30,554 bases of DNA, taken from positions 1 through 30,554 of the forward strand of contig CANQGC010000003.1 in assembly GCA_947600345.1 (NCBI GenBank), written 5' to 3'. The notes below the pieces were generated by a model. The model ran no database searches. It was not told the DNA's origin and saw nothing but the letters and a program-made list of their open reading frames with translations. Below, in pieces: positions 1 to 9,271 of this stretch; the stretch's first letter is position 1, and each line of letters begins with the position of its first letter. This DNA is from an uncultured Clostridia bacterium. Its GTDB lineage: Bacteria > Bacillota > Clostridia > Christensenellales > Aristaeellaceae. The translations under genes and the position numbers were made by a program.

Positions 1-2
1 TC

Positions 3-360
3 AAGGCCGAGTACACCGTGACGCAGGCCGACATCGACGACGGCGAGCCGCTCAAGAACATCGCGACGGTGAAGCCCAACGAGATTCCCGATCCGGACGA
101 GCCCGAAGAGCCGATTCCGGAGGACGAGCAGAAGCCTGACAAGTCGATCGAGAAGACACTGACGAAAGAGGGCACCAGCAATACGATCGTCACCAGTATG
201 CATCGCGTTGATGGAACCACGGAGACAATCAATGCCTTCAAGGCTGGCGATACGGCTGAGTTCGACATCACGGTGAAGAACACCGGCAACGTGACGCTGA
301 CCGAAGTGACCATCACGGACACGCTGTCCGGCGCGACGATCACGGGCGTGGTTGATGCGG
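3..360 (+). repeat. Intragenic long direct repeat, copy 1
   Basis: This stretch aligns in register with 3063-3420, exactly 3060 bp (1020 codons) downstream, with only scattered substitutions over the first 300 bp. It covers the end of one DUF11-like unit, the acidic linker and the start of the next unit. The sub-segment GGCACCAGCAATACG with the following CATCGC..GATGGAACC also recurs near 1896. Homologous exchange between copies would add or remove whole domains without shifting the frame. Confidence 0.8.
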
Positions 361-3300
361 AAGGCGATTTGGTTGCCTTTACGCCGACAACCGATGAAGA
401 CGGCCATATTACTGCGGTTACGCTGACCGCTCCGTTAGCCGTGGGCGCGTACGTGGTCGTAAAGGCTAAGTACACTGTGACGCAGGAGGACATCGACAGC
501 AAGGCGACGCTTACGAACATCGCGACCGTGACGAGCAAGGAGGATCCGGATCCGGATACGGGCGATGAAGACATCCCGAAGGATCCGCAGAATCCGGCAA
601 TCGAGCTCACGAAGGAAGTTATACCGTCGCATGAGGGTGGGGATGCCTACAAGTACAAAGTAGGCGACACGGTCTACTACATGCTGACCGTGACCAACAC
701 CGGCAACGTGACGCTCGCGCCCGTTGTTGTAGTCGATGATACGCTTGACCCCGTCTACATGTCGCTGGATGCAGATCATCTCTACACTGCGATGGGGAAC
801 AAGGAATACACCCTCTCCGATTCCGTGACCATTGAAAAGGTGGAGCCGGGAGAGAAGCAGTATGTGTTCGTCGCCTACGTGGTGCAGCAAACCGATGTGG
901 ATACAGCGTATGCGAGCGACGATTGGGTGCTCAAAAACATCGCGACAGTGACCGGCACGGTTCCGGATCCGGATGATCCCGACAATAGCCCTGTTACTGA
1001 CACAGCCGAAGCGGAAATCGTACTGGACGATGACCTGCTCCCGAACATTAAGGTGGATAAGGATTTCATTGACGATCCCACCGATCCGGACTACAACCTG
1101 CCGACGGAAGGATACAAGGTTGGCGACCAGATTCCGTTTAAGATTACGGTGAGCAACCCCGGCAATGTGACGCTGCACAACGTGACGCTGACCGATAAGA
1201 TCCGCGGAGCGGGCAGACTGGAGTATCCGGAAGACTGGCCCGACGCGAATCACGCCATCGAGCTGGCGCCCGGCGAAAGCAAGACCTACGTGGTCAAGTA
1301 CACTGTGACGAGCGCGGATATCATGAAGAAGAGCGTCCGCAACGATGTACATGCCGAGGGCACGCCGCCCACGGACGATCCCGACAATCCGCCCAAGCCG
1401 GTTGAGGATGATGACGACGATACGGTCAATACGCAGGACCCGAATCCGGCGCTTGAGGTGACCAAGGAATTGTCGTCTCCCACCATCGACGAGAACGGCG
1501 AGCCGATCTACTACCACGCGGGCGACAAGATTCAGTTCGTGGTCAAGGTGGAGAACATCGGCAACGTGCAGCTGCAAAACGTGGTCTTGAATGAAGACGA
1601 TGGACTGGAAGACATGAAGATCATCGCCGGCGAAGGCTACGTGGTCATCCAAGGTACCAATACCGCGTTCATCGGCACGATGAGCCCCGGCAGAATCGTG
1701 AACGTGAACGTCGAGTACGAGCTTACGCAGGCCGACATCGATGCGGGCCACGTCTACAACAAGGCGATCGCTACGGGCACGAAACCGGGCGATAATCCGG
1801 ACGATCCGGAGGATCCTGTTGAAGACGATGACGATACCAATCCCGAGCTCCCGCAGAATCCGGGCACCGAGACGGTCAAGACGCTGACGAACGAAGGTAC
1901 CAGCAATACGATCGTCGCCAGTATGCATCGCGATGATGGAACCACGGAGACATACCGGCCCTTCAAGGCTGGTGATACGGCGACGTTCGACATCGTCGTA
2001 AAGAATACGGGCAATACGACGCAGCAGATGATCGTCGTGGACGAGGTGCTCGAGAACGCGACGTTCACCGAGGAGTATGAGACCGAATCGGAGACCGCTG
2101 TGGTGGCGATCCTGGCGAACGGCAGGGAAGCGTTCATCGGAAAGCTTCTGCCGGGCGAGACCGTGACGCTCCACGCCGAGTACACGGTGACGCAGGCGGA
2201 CATCGACGATGGCAAGCCGCTGCAGAACATCGTGACGGTCAAGTCGGATGGCGACCCGGACAACCCGCCGCCGGTAGACATTCCGGAGGAAGATCCGAAG
2301 CCCGGCATGGCGACCGAAAAGACGCTGACGAACCTTGACGAGGCGACCGGCGAGATTCGGAATGCCGCAGGCGAGGTGACCGGCAAGGGCTTCAAGGCGG
2401 GCGAGACCGCGAAGTTCGACATCACCGTGACAAACGACGGCAACGTGACGCTGCACAACGTGACGGTGGATGAGGCGAAGCTGAAGGGCGCGACGATCAC
2501 GGGCGTGTTCGATCTGGACGGCAATCCGGTGGATTACCTGCCGTGGCGCTGGTCCGGTGACGGCACCATCGAAGAGGTGTATATCGCATCCCTCGCGGTG
2601 GGCGAGACCATCGTCGTGAAGGCCGAGTACGTCGTTACGGAGGCCGACATCGCGGATGGCGTGGATCTGGAGAACATCGCGACCGTCGATAGCGACGAGA
2701 CCGAGCCGGACGAGCCCGATGAGCCGATTCCGGAGGACAACCAGAATCCCGAAATGACGACCGAGAAGACGCTGACGAACAGCGGCACTTCGGACAAGAC
2801 CTGGGTGGATGAAAACGGCCACTCGCACAACAGGTTCAAGGCTGGCGAGACGGCGACGTTCAACATCACCGTGACGAATACCGGCAACGTGGCGCTGACC
2901 AAGGTGACGGTGGATGAGGCGAAGCTGCCCGGCGCGACGATCACGGGCGTGATCGACACGGAAGGCAATGCAGTAGCATACACGGTGTTGCGCACGAACG
3001 ACGACGGAGCTACCGTGGCGGTGGAGATCGCATCGCTGGCGGTGGGCGAGACCATCATCGCACAGGCCGAGTACACCGTTACCCAGGCTGACATCGACGA
3101 TCCCGGCGAGCTGAAGAACATCGCGACGGTGAAGCCCGACGAGATTCCCGATCCGGAAGAGCCCGACGAGCCGATTCCGGAGGACGAGCAGAAGCCCGAC
3201 AAGTCGATTGTGAAGAAGCTGACGAACGGGGGCACCAGCAATACGACGGTCGCCAGTATGCATCGCAATGATGGAACCACGGAGACAATCCGCGCCTTCA

Positions 3301-5792
3301 AGGCTGGCGATACGGCGAAGTTCGACATCACGGTGAAGAACACCGGCAACGTGACGCTGCATGACGTGACGGTTTCCGAGATGCCCGGCGCGACGATCGT
3401 TGCGGGCGACGGATACACGATCAATGCAGCAGGCCAGGCTGTGATCGCCGAGATGCCCGTACAGCCGAACGAAGGCTCTGTGGTGGTCGTGAAGGCCGAG
3501 TACACGGTGACACAGGCCGACATCGACAGCAACAAGACGCTTACGAACATCGCGACCGTGACGAGCAGGGAGGATCCCGATCCGGATCCGGGCGATGATG
3601 ACATCCCGAAGGATCCGCAGGATCCGAAGCTGAGCATCGTCAAGGTGACGACGAGCACCCCCGCGAACGGCGTGGCCTACGTCGAGGGTGAGACGATCAA
3701 CTACAAGGTGACCGTGACCAACGACGGCAACATAACGCTCTACAATGTGGTTGTGACCGACGAGCTGACCGGAGGCGAGTGGACGGTTGCGTCCCTGGCG
3801 CCGGGCGCGAGCGAGAGCTTCGATACGAGCTACGTCGTGACGGCGGCCGACGCGGCCGCGGGCACGGTGCACAACGTCGCTACGGCTGAGGGCCACAAGA
3901 CCCCCGATCCGGACGATCCGGACGATCCGGATGATCCGGTTGAGCCGGATAAGCCCGGCGAGACCGAGGATCCGACCGTTCCGGTCGTGAGCCGCACGGT
4001 GCGCAAGCACTGGGTCGGCGGCAACAGCAACGCGAGGCCGCAGAACGTGCAGGTACAGCTGTACAGGGATGGCACGCCGTACGGCGCCTCGGTGCTGCTG
4101 AGCGAGGCGAACGGCTGGACGTACACCTGGGATAAGCTGATGCAGTTCGACCGCAAGCTGTACAAGCCGGACGATCCGAACAAGCAGGACTACCAGTACA
4201 CGGTGCGCGAGGTCAATGTGCCGCTGGATTACACCGCCACGGTGGATGGCTTCGACATCATCAACACCTACACGCCTGAGCGGACGAGCATCACGGTGAA
4301 CAAGGTTTGGGTCGATGTCAACGACATGGATGGCATCCGTCCCGGCTCCATCACGGTGCAGCTGCAGGCGGACGGCGCGAACGTTGGCGATGAAGTTGTG
4401 CTGGCTGATGCGAACAACTGGAGCCACACCTGGAGCAACCTGCTGGTGCGCGAGGAAGGCGAAACGACGCCGATCAAGTACACGGTTGTTGAGATCAGCA
4501 GCGTGAACGGCTACACTGCCACGACCAGCGTCGCGGGACAGCGGGTGACGATCACCAACACGCACGTCCCGGCGCCTGTAACCCGCACGGTTGAGAAGGT
4601 TTGGGACGACGGCGACGACAAGGACGGTCTGAGGTCTGAGAGCGTACAGGTGCAGCTGCTGGCGGACAACGTCCCGTACGGCAACGCGGTGACGCTGGAC
4701 GAGGCCAACGGTTGGAAGTACACTTGGACCGAGCTCCCCGCGAGCCGGGACGACAAGGCCATCAACTACACGGTGGCCGAGACGAACGGACCTGCGGGCT
4801 ACACGGTGACATACTCGACTGACCCGACGGATGCGACGAAGCTGATCGTAACGAACAGCTACGAGCCGCTGCCGGATACGACGGAGCGCATGGGCACGAA
4901 GGTCTGGGTTGACCAGAGCAACGCGCTCGGACGGAGGCCGGACACGATCCAGCTGAAGGTGTTCCAGAATGGTACGGAGATGGATCCGCAGCCGGTGGTC
5001 GAGTGGAGCAACAACGAAGCGGGTAGCAACGTCTGGTCGTACAAGATCTCGAACCTGCCCTACGCGGACGAGAACCATCAGCCCTACACCTACACGGTGG
5101 ACGAGGTTGAGGTAGATCGCTACACCTCGACGGTAGAGGCAGACGGCTTGACGATCATGAACACGTTGATACCGGAGATGATCTCGATCGAGGGTCAGAA
5201 GACCTGGCAGGACAACAACAACGCGGAGGGCATCCGGCCCGCGAGCATCGTAGTGCGCCTGCTGAGGGATGGCACAGTGGTCGAGGAGAAGACGGTAATG
5301 GCGGCCAATGGCTGGTACTATCGCTTCGACAATCTGCCGGATAGCGATCCTGTGACGGGACATGTGTACACCTACACGATCAGTGAGGCGCCTGTGACAG
5401 GGTACTACGCGATCGTCGATGGCTACAACCTGACCAACGTACTGATTCCGACGACGCCTGGCCCCGGACCTGGACCTGGCCCTGGCCCCGGCCCTGGCCC
5501 CGGCACTGAAGTGACGACTGTGCCTACGCCGACTCCGGCGCCCGGCGAGAATCCGACGGTACCGATAGAGGACTACGAGACGCCGCTGGGTATCACGCAG
5601 TGGGGCGCTCCGACGGAGGAGCAGTTGGAAGACCTGGTGGAGATGGATGATTATCAGACGCCGCTGTGGGGCGACCTGCTGCAGACGGGCGATGATCTGC
5701 CCCTGTATCCGTTCGTATTCGGAGGACTCGGAGTGCTGTCTCTGCTGGCACTGTTGGTACTGGACCTGAGAAAGAGGAAGAAGGAGCAATGA
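3..5792 (+). CDS. Giant repeat-rich cell-wall-anchored adhesin (5' partial)
   Basis: The reading frame is open from the first bases of the window, so the N-terminus and signal peptide lie upstream; 1929 residues are visible. From about residue 40 to 1320 there are at least nine DUF11/DUF7507-like beta-sandwich repeats, each with an FKAGDTA..F.I.V.NTGNVTL core and an acidic DPDDPD-type linker. Five CnaB domains follow (about nt 3991-5455). Each keeps the Lys (K.W), Glu (YTV.E) and Asn (TNT-type) positions that form intramolecular isopeptide bonds in this family. Next come a Pro-Gly repeat linker, two D-Y-x-T-P-L motifs, and a sorting-signal-like tail: LLQTGD, a hydrophobic segment, then RKRKK. 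LLQTGD lacks the usual Pro of LPXTG. The stop overlaps the sortase start (ATGA), implying translational coupling. Role inferred: a long surface stalk or adhesin. The binding target cannot be read from the sequence. Confidence 0.9.
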   Translation, partial: KAEYTVTQADIDDGEPLKNIATVKPNEIPDPDEPEEPIPEDEQKPDKSIEKTLTKEGTSNTIVTSMHRVDGTTETINAFKAGDTAEFDITVKNTGNVTLTEVTITDTLSGATITGVVDAEGDLVAFTPTTDEDGHITAVTLTAPLAVGAYVVVKAKYTVTQEDIDSKATLTNIATVTSKEDPDPDTGDEDIPKDPQNPAIELTKEVIPSHEGGDAYKYKVGDTVYYMLTVTNTGNVTLAPVVVVDDTLDPVYMSLDADHLYTAMGNKEYTLSDSVTIEKVEPGEKQYVFVAYVVQQTDVDTAYASDDWVLKNIATVTGTVPDPDDPDNSPVTDTAEAEIVLDDDLLPNIKVDKDFIDDPTDPDYNLPTEGYKVGDQIPFKITVSNPGNVTLHNVTLTDKIRGAGRLEYPEDWPDANHAIELAPGESKTYVVKYTVTSADIMKKSVRNDVHAEGTPPTDDPDNPPKPVEDDDDDTVNTQDPNPALEVTKELSSPTIDENGEPIYYHAGDKIQFVVKVENIGNVQLQNVVLNEDDGLEDMKIIAGEGYVVIQGTNTAFIGTMSPGRIVNVNVEYELTQADIDAGHVYNKAIATGTKPGDNPDDPEDPVEDDDDTNPELPQNPGTETVKTLTNEGTSNTIVASMHRDDGTTETYRPFKAGDTATFDIVVKNTGNTTQQMIVVDEVLENATFTEEYETESETAVVAILANGREAFIGKLLPGETVTLHAEYTVTQADIDDGKPLQNIVTVKSDGDPDNPPPVDIPEEDPKPGMATEKTLTNLDEATGEIRNAAGEVTGKGFKAGETAKFDITVTNDGNVTLHNVTVDEAKLKGATITGVFDLDGNPVDYLPWRWSGDGTIEEVYIASLAVGETIVVKAEYVVTEADIADGVDLENIATVDSDETEPDEPDEPIPEDNQNPEMTTEKTLTNSGTSDKTWVDENGHSHNRFKAGETATFNITVTNTGNVALTKVTVDEAKLPGATITGVIDTEGNAVAYTVLRTNDDGATVAVEIASLAVGETIIAQAEYTVTQADIDDPGELKNIATVKPDEIPDPEEPDEPIPEDEQKPDKSIVKKLTNGGTSNTTVASMHRNDGTTETIRAFKAGDTAKFDITVKNTGNVTLHDVTVSEMPGATIVAGDGYTINAAGQAVIAEMPVQPNEGSVVVVKAEYTVTQADIDSNKTLTNIATVTSREDPDPDPGDDDIPKDPQDPKLSIVKVTTSTPANGVAYVEGETINYKVTVTNDGNITLYNVVVTDELTGGEWTVASLAPGASESFDTSYVVTAADAAAGTVHNVATAEGHKTPDPDDPDDPDDPVEPDKPGETEDPTVPVVSRTVRKHWVGGNSNARPQNVQVQLYRDGTPYGASVLLSEANGWTYTWDKLMQFDRKLYKPDDPNKQDYQYTVREVNVPLDYTATVDGFDIINTYTPERTSITVNKVWVDVNDMDGIRPGSITVQLQADGANVGDEVVLADANNWSHTWSNLLVREEGETTPIKYTVVEISSVNGYTATTSVAGQRVTITNTHVPAPVTRTVEKVWDDGDDKDGLRSESVQVQLLADNVPYGNAVTLDEANGWKYTWTELPASRDDKAINYTVAETNGPAGYTVTYSTDPTDATKLIVTNSYEPLPDTTERMGTKVWVDQSNALGRRPDTIQLKVFQNGTEMDPQPVVEWSNNEAGSNVWSYKISNLPYADENHQPYTYTVDEVEVDRYTSTVEADGLTIMNTLIPEMISIEGQKTWQDNNNAEGIRPASIVVRLLRDGTVVEEKTVMAANGWYYRFDNLPDSDPVTGHVYTYTISEAPVTGYYAIVDGYNLTNVLIPTTPGPGPGPGPGPGPGPGTEVTTVPTPTPAPGENPTVPIEDYETPLGITQWGAPTEEQLEDLVEMDDYQTPLWGDLLQTGDDLPLYPFVFGGLGVLSLLALLVLDLRKRKKEQ
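3063..3420 (+). repeat. Intragenic long direct repeat, copy 2
   Basis: This is the second copy of the repeat that begins at the left window edge. The offset is 3060 bp and a multiple of three. Similarity to the unit at about 480-600 resumes further on (3510-3630), so a whole domain appears to have been duplicated and then diverged. Confidence 0.8.
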
Positions 5793-7138
5793 AAAAGCGC
5801 TGGAGAGTATTGCTGATCCTGGTGGCAGTGGTTTGCTTCGCAATATCGCTGTCGTACCCGCTGAAGTATTCGATGCAGAAGAAGAATGCGGAGGCAGGGA
5901 TGGAGCGGCTCGCAGAGCTGCGAAACGAGGGACTGGCGAAACGTGGCGAGCGCGGAGAGGAAGTAGAAAAGACCGAAACGGCTGAAGAAGCCGGAAAGGA
6001 GAGCGCGGAAGAATCCGGGCTGCAAGCGGAAAGCGAGCAGCCGGAGGGCACCGCGCCCTCCGACTTGGAGGACGGAGCGGAGAGCGCGGAAGCGCCGGCC
6101 GAAGCGGTGGAGGCGAGCGCGCCGGAGGGCGTGCAGAGCGAAGCGGCGGAACCGTCCGAGCCGAGCGGGTCTGAGGAAGCGCAGAGCCAGGCGAGCCAGG
6201 CAGAAGAGGAAGAACAACAGAGCGAAGAGGGCGTCGAGGCCGCGCAGGTGCAGCTGAGCCAGCCGGGCGCGGCGCAGACGCAGGAGCAGCCGGGCGAGCA
6301 GGGCGCGGCGCAGACGCAGGAACAGCCGGGCGAGCCGGAAGGCGAGCAGGGCGCGGCGCAGACGCAGGAGCTTGCGGAAGCGACGGCGGAAGCGGCGCCC
6401 ACGCCTGTGACGACGCCGATGTCCAAGCCGACGCCGACGCCGGAGCCCACCGCCACGCCGACCCCCGCGCCCACGGTGAACCGCTTCGAGCGCTCGGGCG
6501 CTGTGCCCTACGATCAGAAGGTAAAGCGCACGCTGGACGTGAACAAGATCCTGCCCCAGTTCCAGGAGATCTACGCCGAGAATCAGGACTTCGCCGGCTG
6601 GATCACGATCCCGAACACGGATATCGACTACCCGGTGGTGCAGGCGGAGGACAGCGACTACTACCTCCACCACGACTTCTTCGGGGAGGAGAACGCGAAC
6701 GGACAGATCATATTGGACACGAAGTGCGATCCCTACACGCCGAGCTACAACCTGGTGATCAGCGGACATAACATGCGCAGCGGCATGATGTTCGGAAACC
6801 TGAAGGAATACGTGAGCGAGAACTACTGGAAGGACCACAAGCTGGTGTACTTCGACACGCTGATGGACGAGCGCAAGTACGTGGTGTTCGCGGCATTCTA
6901 CTCCGCGGACTACGACGTGGACGAGGCGGGCTTCCGCTACAACGCGGACATCCAGTACAGCGTGGACGCGAAGAACTGGCTGCGGGAAGTGGAGGAGAAC
7001 GAGCTGTACGACACGGGAATCGACGCGGAGTTCGGCGACGAGTTCCTGACGCTGACGACATGCAACAAGGCGCGCCGGAAGGACGGCAGGTTTGTGGTGG
7101 TATGCCGGAAGCTCCGGGAAGGAGAGGATATCGAATGA
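5789..7138 (+). CDS. srtB: Class B sortase with long disordered stalk
   Basis: This is a membrane transpeptidase expected to cleave a sorting signal and attach the protein to cell-wall peptidoglycan. An N-terminal signal anchor (about residues 5-25) is followed by a roughly 200-residue Glu/Ala/Gln/Pro-rich stalk that contains three AAQTQE repeats and a PTPTPEPTATPTP segment. The catalytic domain spans about 240-449. The visible catalytic residues are His327 (SGHNM), Cys425 (TLTTC) and Arg434 (DGRFVVV). The TLTTC motif and the FAGWI..P.T.IDYPV segment are typical of class B. The protein is 449 aa, against roughly 250 for most class B enzymes, and the extra length is the stalk. The start overlaps the adhesin stop by 4 bp, so the adhesin is the obvious substrate, although its LLQTGD motif differs from the NPQTN motif of classical SrtB enzymes. 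Confidence 0.93.
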   Translation: MKKRWRVLLILVAVVCFAISLSYPLKYSMQKKNAEAGMERLAELRNEGLAKRGERGEEVEKTETAEEAGKESAEESGLQAESEQPEGTAPSDLEDGAESAEAPAEAVEASAPEGVQSEAAEPSEPSGSEEAQSQASQAEEEEQQSEEGVEAAQVQLSQPGAAQTQEQPGEQGAAQTQEQPGEPEGEQGAAQTQELAEATAEAAPTPVTTPMSKPTPTPEPTATPTPAPTVNRFERSGAVPYDQKVKRTLDVNKILPQFQEIYAENQDFAGWITIPNTDIDYPVVQAEDSDYYLHHDFFGEENANGQIILDTKCDPYTPSYNLVISGHNMRSGMMFGNLKEYVSENYWKDHKLVYFDTLMDERKYVVFAAFYSADYDVDEAGFRYNADIQYSVDAKNWLREVEENELYDTGIDAEFGDEFLTLTTCNKARRKDGRFVVVCRKLREGEDIE

Positions 7139-8115
7139 AGCGTATGAGAGACGCGCTGGCGTTGGCGCTGGCGTTGATGCTGGTGCTGGCGGGAGCCGGA
7201 CTGGCGGAGGCGTCGAGCGGCTGGCGCGAGGGCCTGGGCCCGAGCAAGCCCTACGAGGGCGTGCCGGAGATTGACCTGAGCGAGAAGCTGGGATACACGG
7301 TCTTTAGCCCGACGGAGGCGAGGGACGTGGAGCACAGCTGCCAGAAGCTGTTTGTCTATCTGCCGAGAACGGATGTGAAGGCGGGCGAAGGCCAGCTGCA
7401 CCTGTACACGGAGGAAGGCGAGGAGCTGTGGAGCACCGCGATGAACGATACAGAGGCGGTGACGGTGCGGGAGCTGACGGCCGCGGAGCAGGAGAGCCTG
7501 CTCTGGGGCGAAGGCACGGCCTTTGAGGTCAAGCTGCCGCGTTCGCTGGAGTTGGGCAAGACGTACATCGTGAACATGGAGCGCGGCTGCGTGTGGACGG
7601 CAGACGGCAAGGTGGACAACCCGGCGGTGACGGGCGCGGATGCCTGGCGCGTGAAGCTGGTGGGCGATTACGGCGTGAGCGGAGCGGAGTACCGCAGGCC
7701 GCTGGTGACCGAAACGCCGGAGCCGGAGGAGGCGCTTGAGGCCACGCAGACGCCCGCGCCCACGGAGACGCCGGACCCGAGAGTGACGCTGGATCCGAAC
7801 GCGACCGCGGTGATCCCCCAGGAGCTGATCGACCTGGCGAACGGCGTGACGCCGGAGCCGACGCCGGAGGCGAAGGTGGAGTACCGGACGGTGCTGAAGC
7901 CGCAGAGCGGCGACCAGATCCGCTTCGACCTGGTGTTGGGCGGAGAAGCGGCGCAGGCGGTGCTGTACGGGTACAACGCAACGGTAGACTTTCAGCAGAT
8001 CACGTACACGCAGAGCGGAGAGGTCACCGGCGAGGTACTGCAGGAGACGCCAGCGTGGGGCGTGATGTTCCTGGACGCCGAGGGCAACGAGCTCGACCGC
8101 GTCGAGATGCGCTGA
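7135..8115 (+). CDS. Secreted protein of unknown function, third gene of the sortase operon
   Basis: The start at 7135 overlaps the sortase stop (ATGA). It has an AAGGAGAGG ribosome site 7 bases upstream and begins directly with a signal peptide (MKRMRDALALALALM..., cleavage likely after AEA), so I prefer it to a longer in-frame start at 7060. The mature protein is about 300 aa and has no C-terminal anchor. Residues about 45-165 (SPTEARDV.., G.G.L.LY..EG.., LELGKTYIV.ME.G.V...DGK) loosely recall an SbsA/Big_5-type Ig-like fold. A Thr/Pro/Glu-rich linker (ETPEPEEALEATQTPAPTE) leads to a second beta-rich part. I do not recognise a named family. The context suggests an accessory subunit of the wall-anchored structure. 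Confidence 0.8.
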   Translation: MKRMRDALALALALMLVLAGAGLAEASSGWREGLGPSKPYEGVPEIDLSEKLGYTVFSPTEARDVEHSCQKLFVYLPRTDVKAGEGQLHLYTEEGEELWSTAMNDTEAVTVRELTAAEQESLLWGEGTAFEVKLPRSLELGKTYIVNMERGCVWTADGKVDNPAVTGADAWRVKLVGDYGVSGAEYRRPLVTETPEPEEALEATQTPAPTETPDPRVTLDPNATAVIPQELIDLANGVTPEPTPEAKVEYRTVLKPQSGDQIRFDLVLGGEAAQAVLYGYNATVDFQQITYTQSGEVTGEVLQETPAWGVMFLDAEGNELDRVEMR

Positions 8116-8186
8116 GCGCGCGGGAACGCGGAGGAGAAGCCGAAACGAAAGACGGAACACGTGCGCAAAGATAAGGACAGAGAATA

Positions 8187-8213
8187 CCCGACGCCGCTTC
8201 AAGCGGCGCCGGG
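8187..8213 (+). terminator. GC-rich hairpin after the adhesin-sortase operon
   Basis: The inverted repeat CCCGACGCCGC / GCGGCGCCGGG has 11 pairs with one A-C mismatch and a 5-base loop. There is no T tract after it, so it is a weak candidate for an intrinsic terminator. It ends only 12 bases before the next ATG, so it could instead affect translation of that gene. Confidence 0.4.
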
Positions 8214-8225
8214 CTGGGTATAGCT

Positions 8226-9080
8226 ATGGAAGATTGGAAGGCATTATCCAGCGTAGGCGTGGGCTATCGCTCCGGGATGCTCACGGTGGTGGAGCCGACG
8301 AGGCAGCGGAGAAACGGATACGTGGTGTGGCGCTGCCGCTGCGATTGCGGGGGCGAAATTCTGCTGGACACGCGGTACCTGCAGCGCGGAGCGGTGCGGG
8401 ACTGCGGCTGCGGAGGCGGCTGGCGCGCGCGGACGAACCTGGCGGGGAAGCGCTTCGGAAAGCTGGTGTGCCTGGAGCCGATCCATGAGAAGGTGAAGGG
8501 ACGCACGCTGTGGCGCTGCCGCTGCGACTGCGGAAACGAATGCGTGGCGGTGAGCACGCAGCTGACGCACGGGTACAAGAAGAGCTGCGGCTGCCTGCAC
8601 GGTCCGCGCTCGGATGAGTTTCTGGGAAAGCGCTTCGGAGCGCTGACGGTGATGAGCTACGCGGGGAAGAGTGGGGGCAAGCACCTGTGGAACTGCCGCT
8701 GCGACTGCGGCGGGGAGACGGTGGTGTCCCAGAGTAACCTGCGCAACGGCCACACGAAGAGCTGCGGCTGCCTACAGCGGGAGATTCACCGGCAGAACCT
8801 GAAGATCGTGGACGGGACGTCGGTGGTGATGATCGAGAACCGGATGAAGCAGCCGATCAAGTCGAACACCAGCGGCGTGAGCGGCGTGTACTACAACAAC
8901 AAGCTGAACCAGTGGAGCGCGCAGATCACGTTCAAGGGGAAGACGTACTACCTGGGGAGCTTCGATGACCTCGAGGACGCTCGCCGGGCGCGGAAGCGCG
9001 GCGAGGAGATGTACGATGACTTCCTGGAGTGGTACTACAGCGAATACGTGGGAGAAGGCAAATCCACCGAGATGAAATGA
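8226..9080 (+). CDS. Three-repeat cysteine-rich protein with C-terminal AP2 domain
   Basis: The 284-aa protein has three repeats of about 60 residues. Each repeat has a G.RFG.L-type start, a CRCDCG(G/N)E motif and a closing (S/D)CGC. The cysteines are at 37/39/41 with 60/62, 98/100/102 with 121/123, and 157/159/161 with 180/182, a layout that suggests metal-binding knuckles. Residues about 212-265 (SGVSGVYY...W.A.I.FKGK.YYLGSF...EDA..AR) match the AP2/ERF-like DNA-binding domain found in phage and mobile-element proteins and in some HNH homing nucleases. No HNH nuclease motif is visible. No good ribosome site precedes the ATG, and a hairpin ends 12 bases upstream. The role is unknown; sequence-specific DNA binding is the likely activity. 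Confidence 0.85.
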   Translation: MEDWKALSSVGVGYRSGMLTVVEPTRQRRNGYVVWRCRCDCGGEILLDTRYLQRGAVRDCGCGGGWRARTNLAGKRFGKLVCLEPIHEKVKGRTLWRCRCDCGNECVAVSTQLTHGYKKSCGCLHGPRSDEFLGKRFGALTVMSYAGKSGGKHLWNCRCDCGGETVVSQSNLRNGHTKSCGCLQREIHRQNLKIVDGTSVVMIENRMKQPIKSNTSGVSGVYYNNKLNQWSAQITFKGKTYYLGSFDDLEDARRARKRGEEMYDDFLEWYYSEYVGEGKSTEMK

Positions 9081-9093
9081 AACCGCCGAAGCG

Positions 9094-9143
9094 GCGCGGG
9101 AGACCCGGCCCCAACGATCAGGGCCGGGTCTCCCGCGCTTTTT
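9094..9143 (+). terminator. Strong rho-independent terminator
   Basis: A perfect 18-bp stem (9094-9111 with 9121-9138) carries a 9-base loop and is followed by TTTTT. It lies 14 bases after the AP2-protein stop and separates that gene from the transporter operon. Confidence 0.95.
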
Positions 9144-9271
9144 CGTGGATGTGGGGCGGTGCTATATATAAGGAAGGATTTCTGCGAGCGGCCTTTCCTG
9201 ACACTGCACGCTCGCTTGTACCCGCGATTAAAGATTTGGACAAAACAGACAATTTTCAGGCGGGCTCCCTA

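Noticed and set aside
435..5843. 1802-codon open frame on the minus strand opposite the adhesin
   Set aside because: It is an artefact of repeated, G+C-rich, low-stop coding on the plus strand. The translation is Arg/Val/His-rich without domains, while the plus strand has clear CnaB and DUF11-like repeats.
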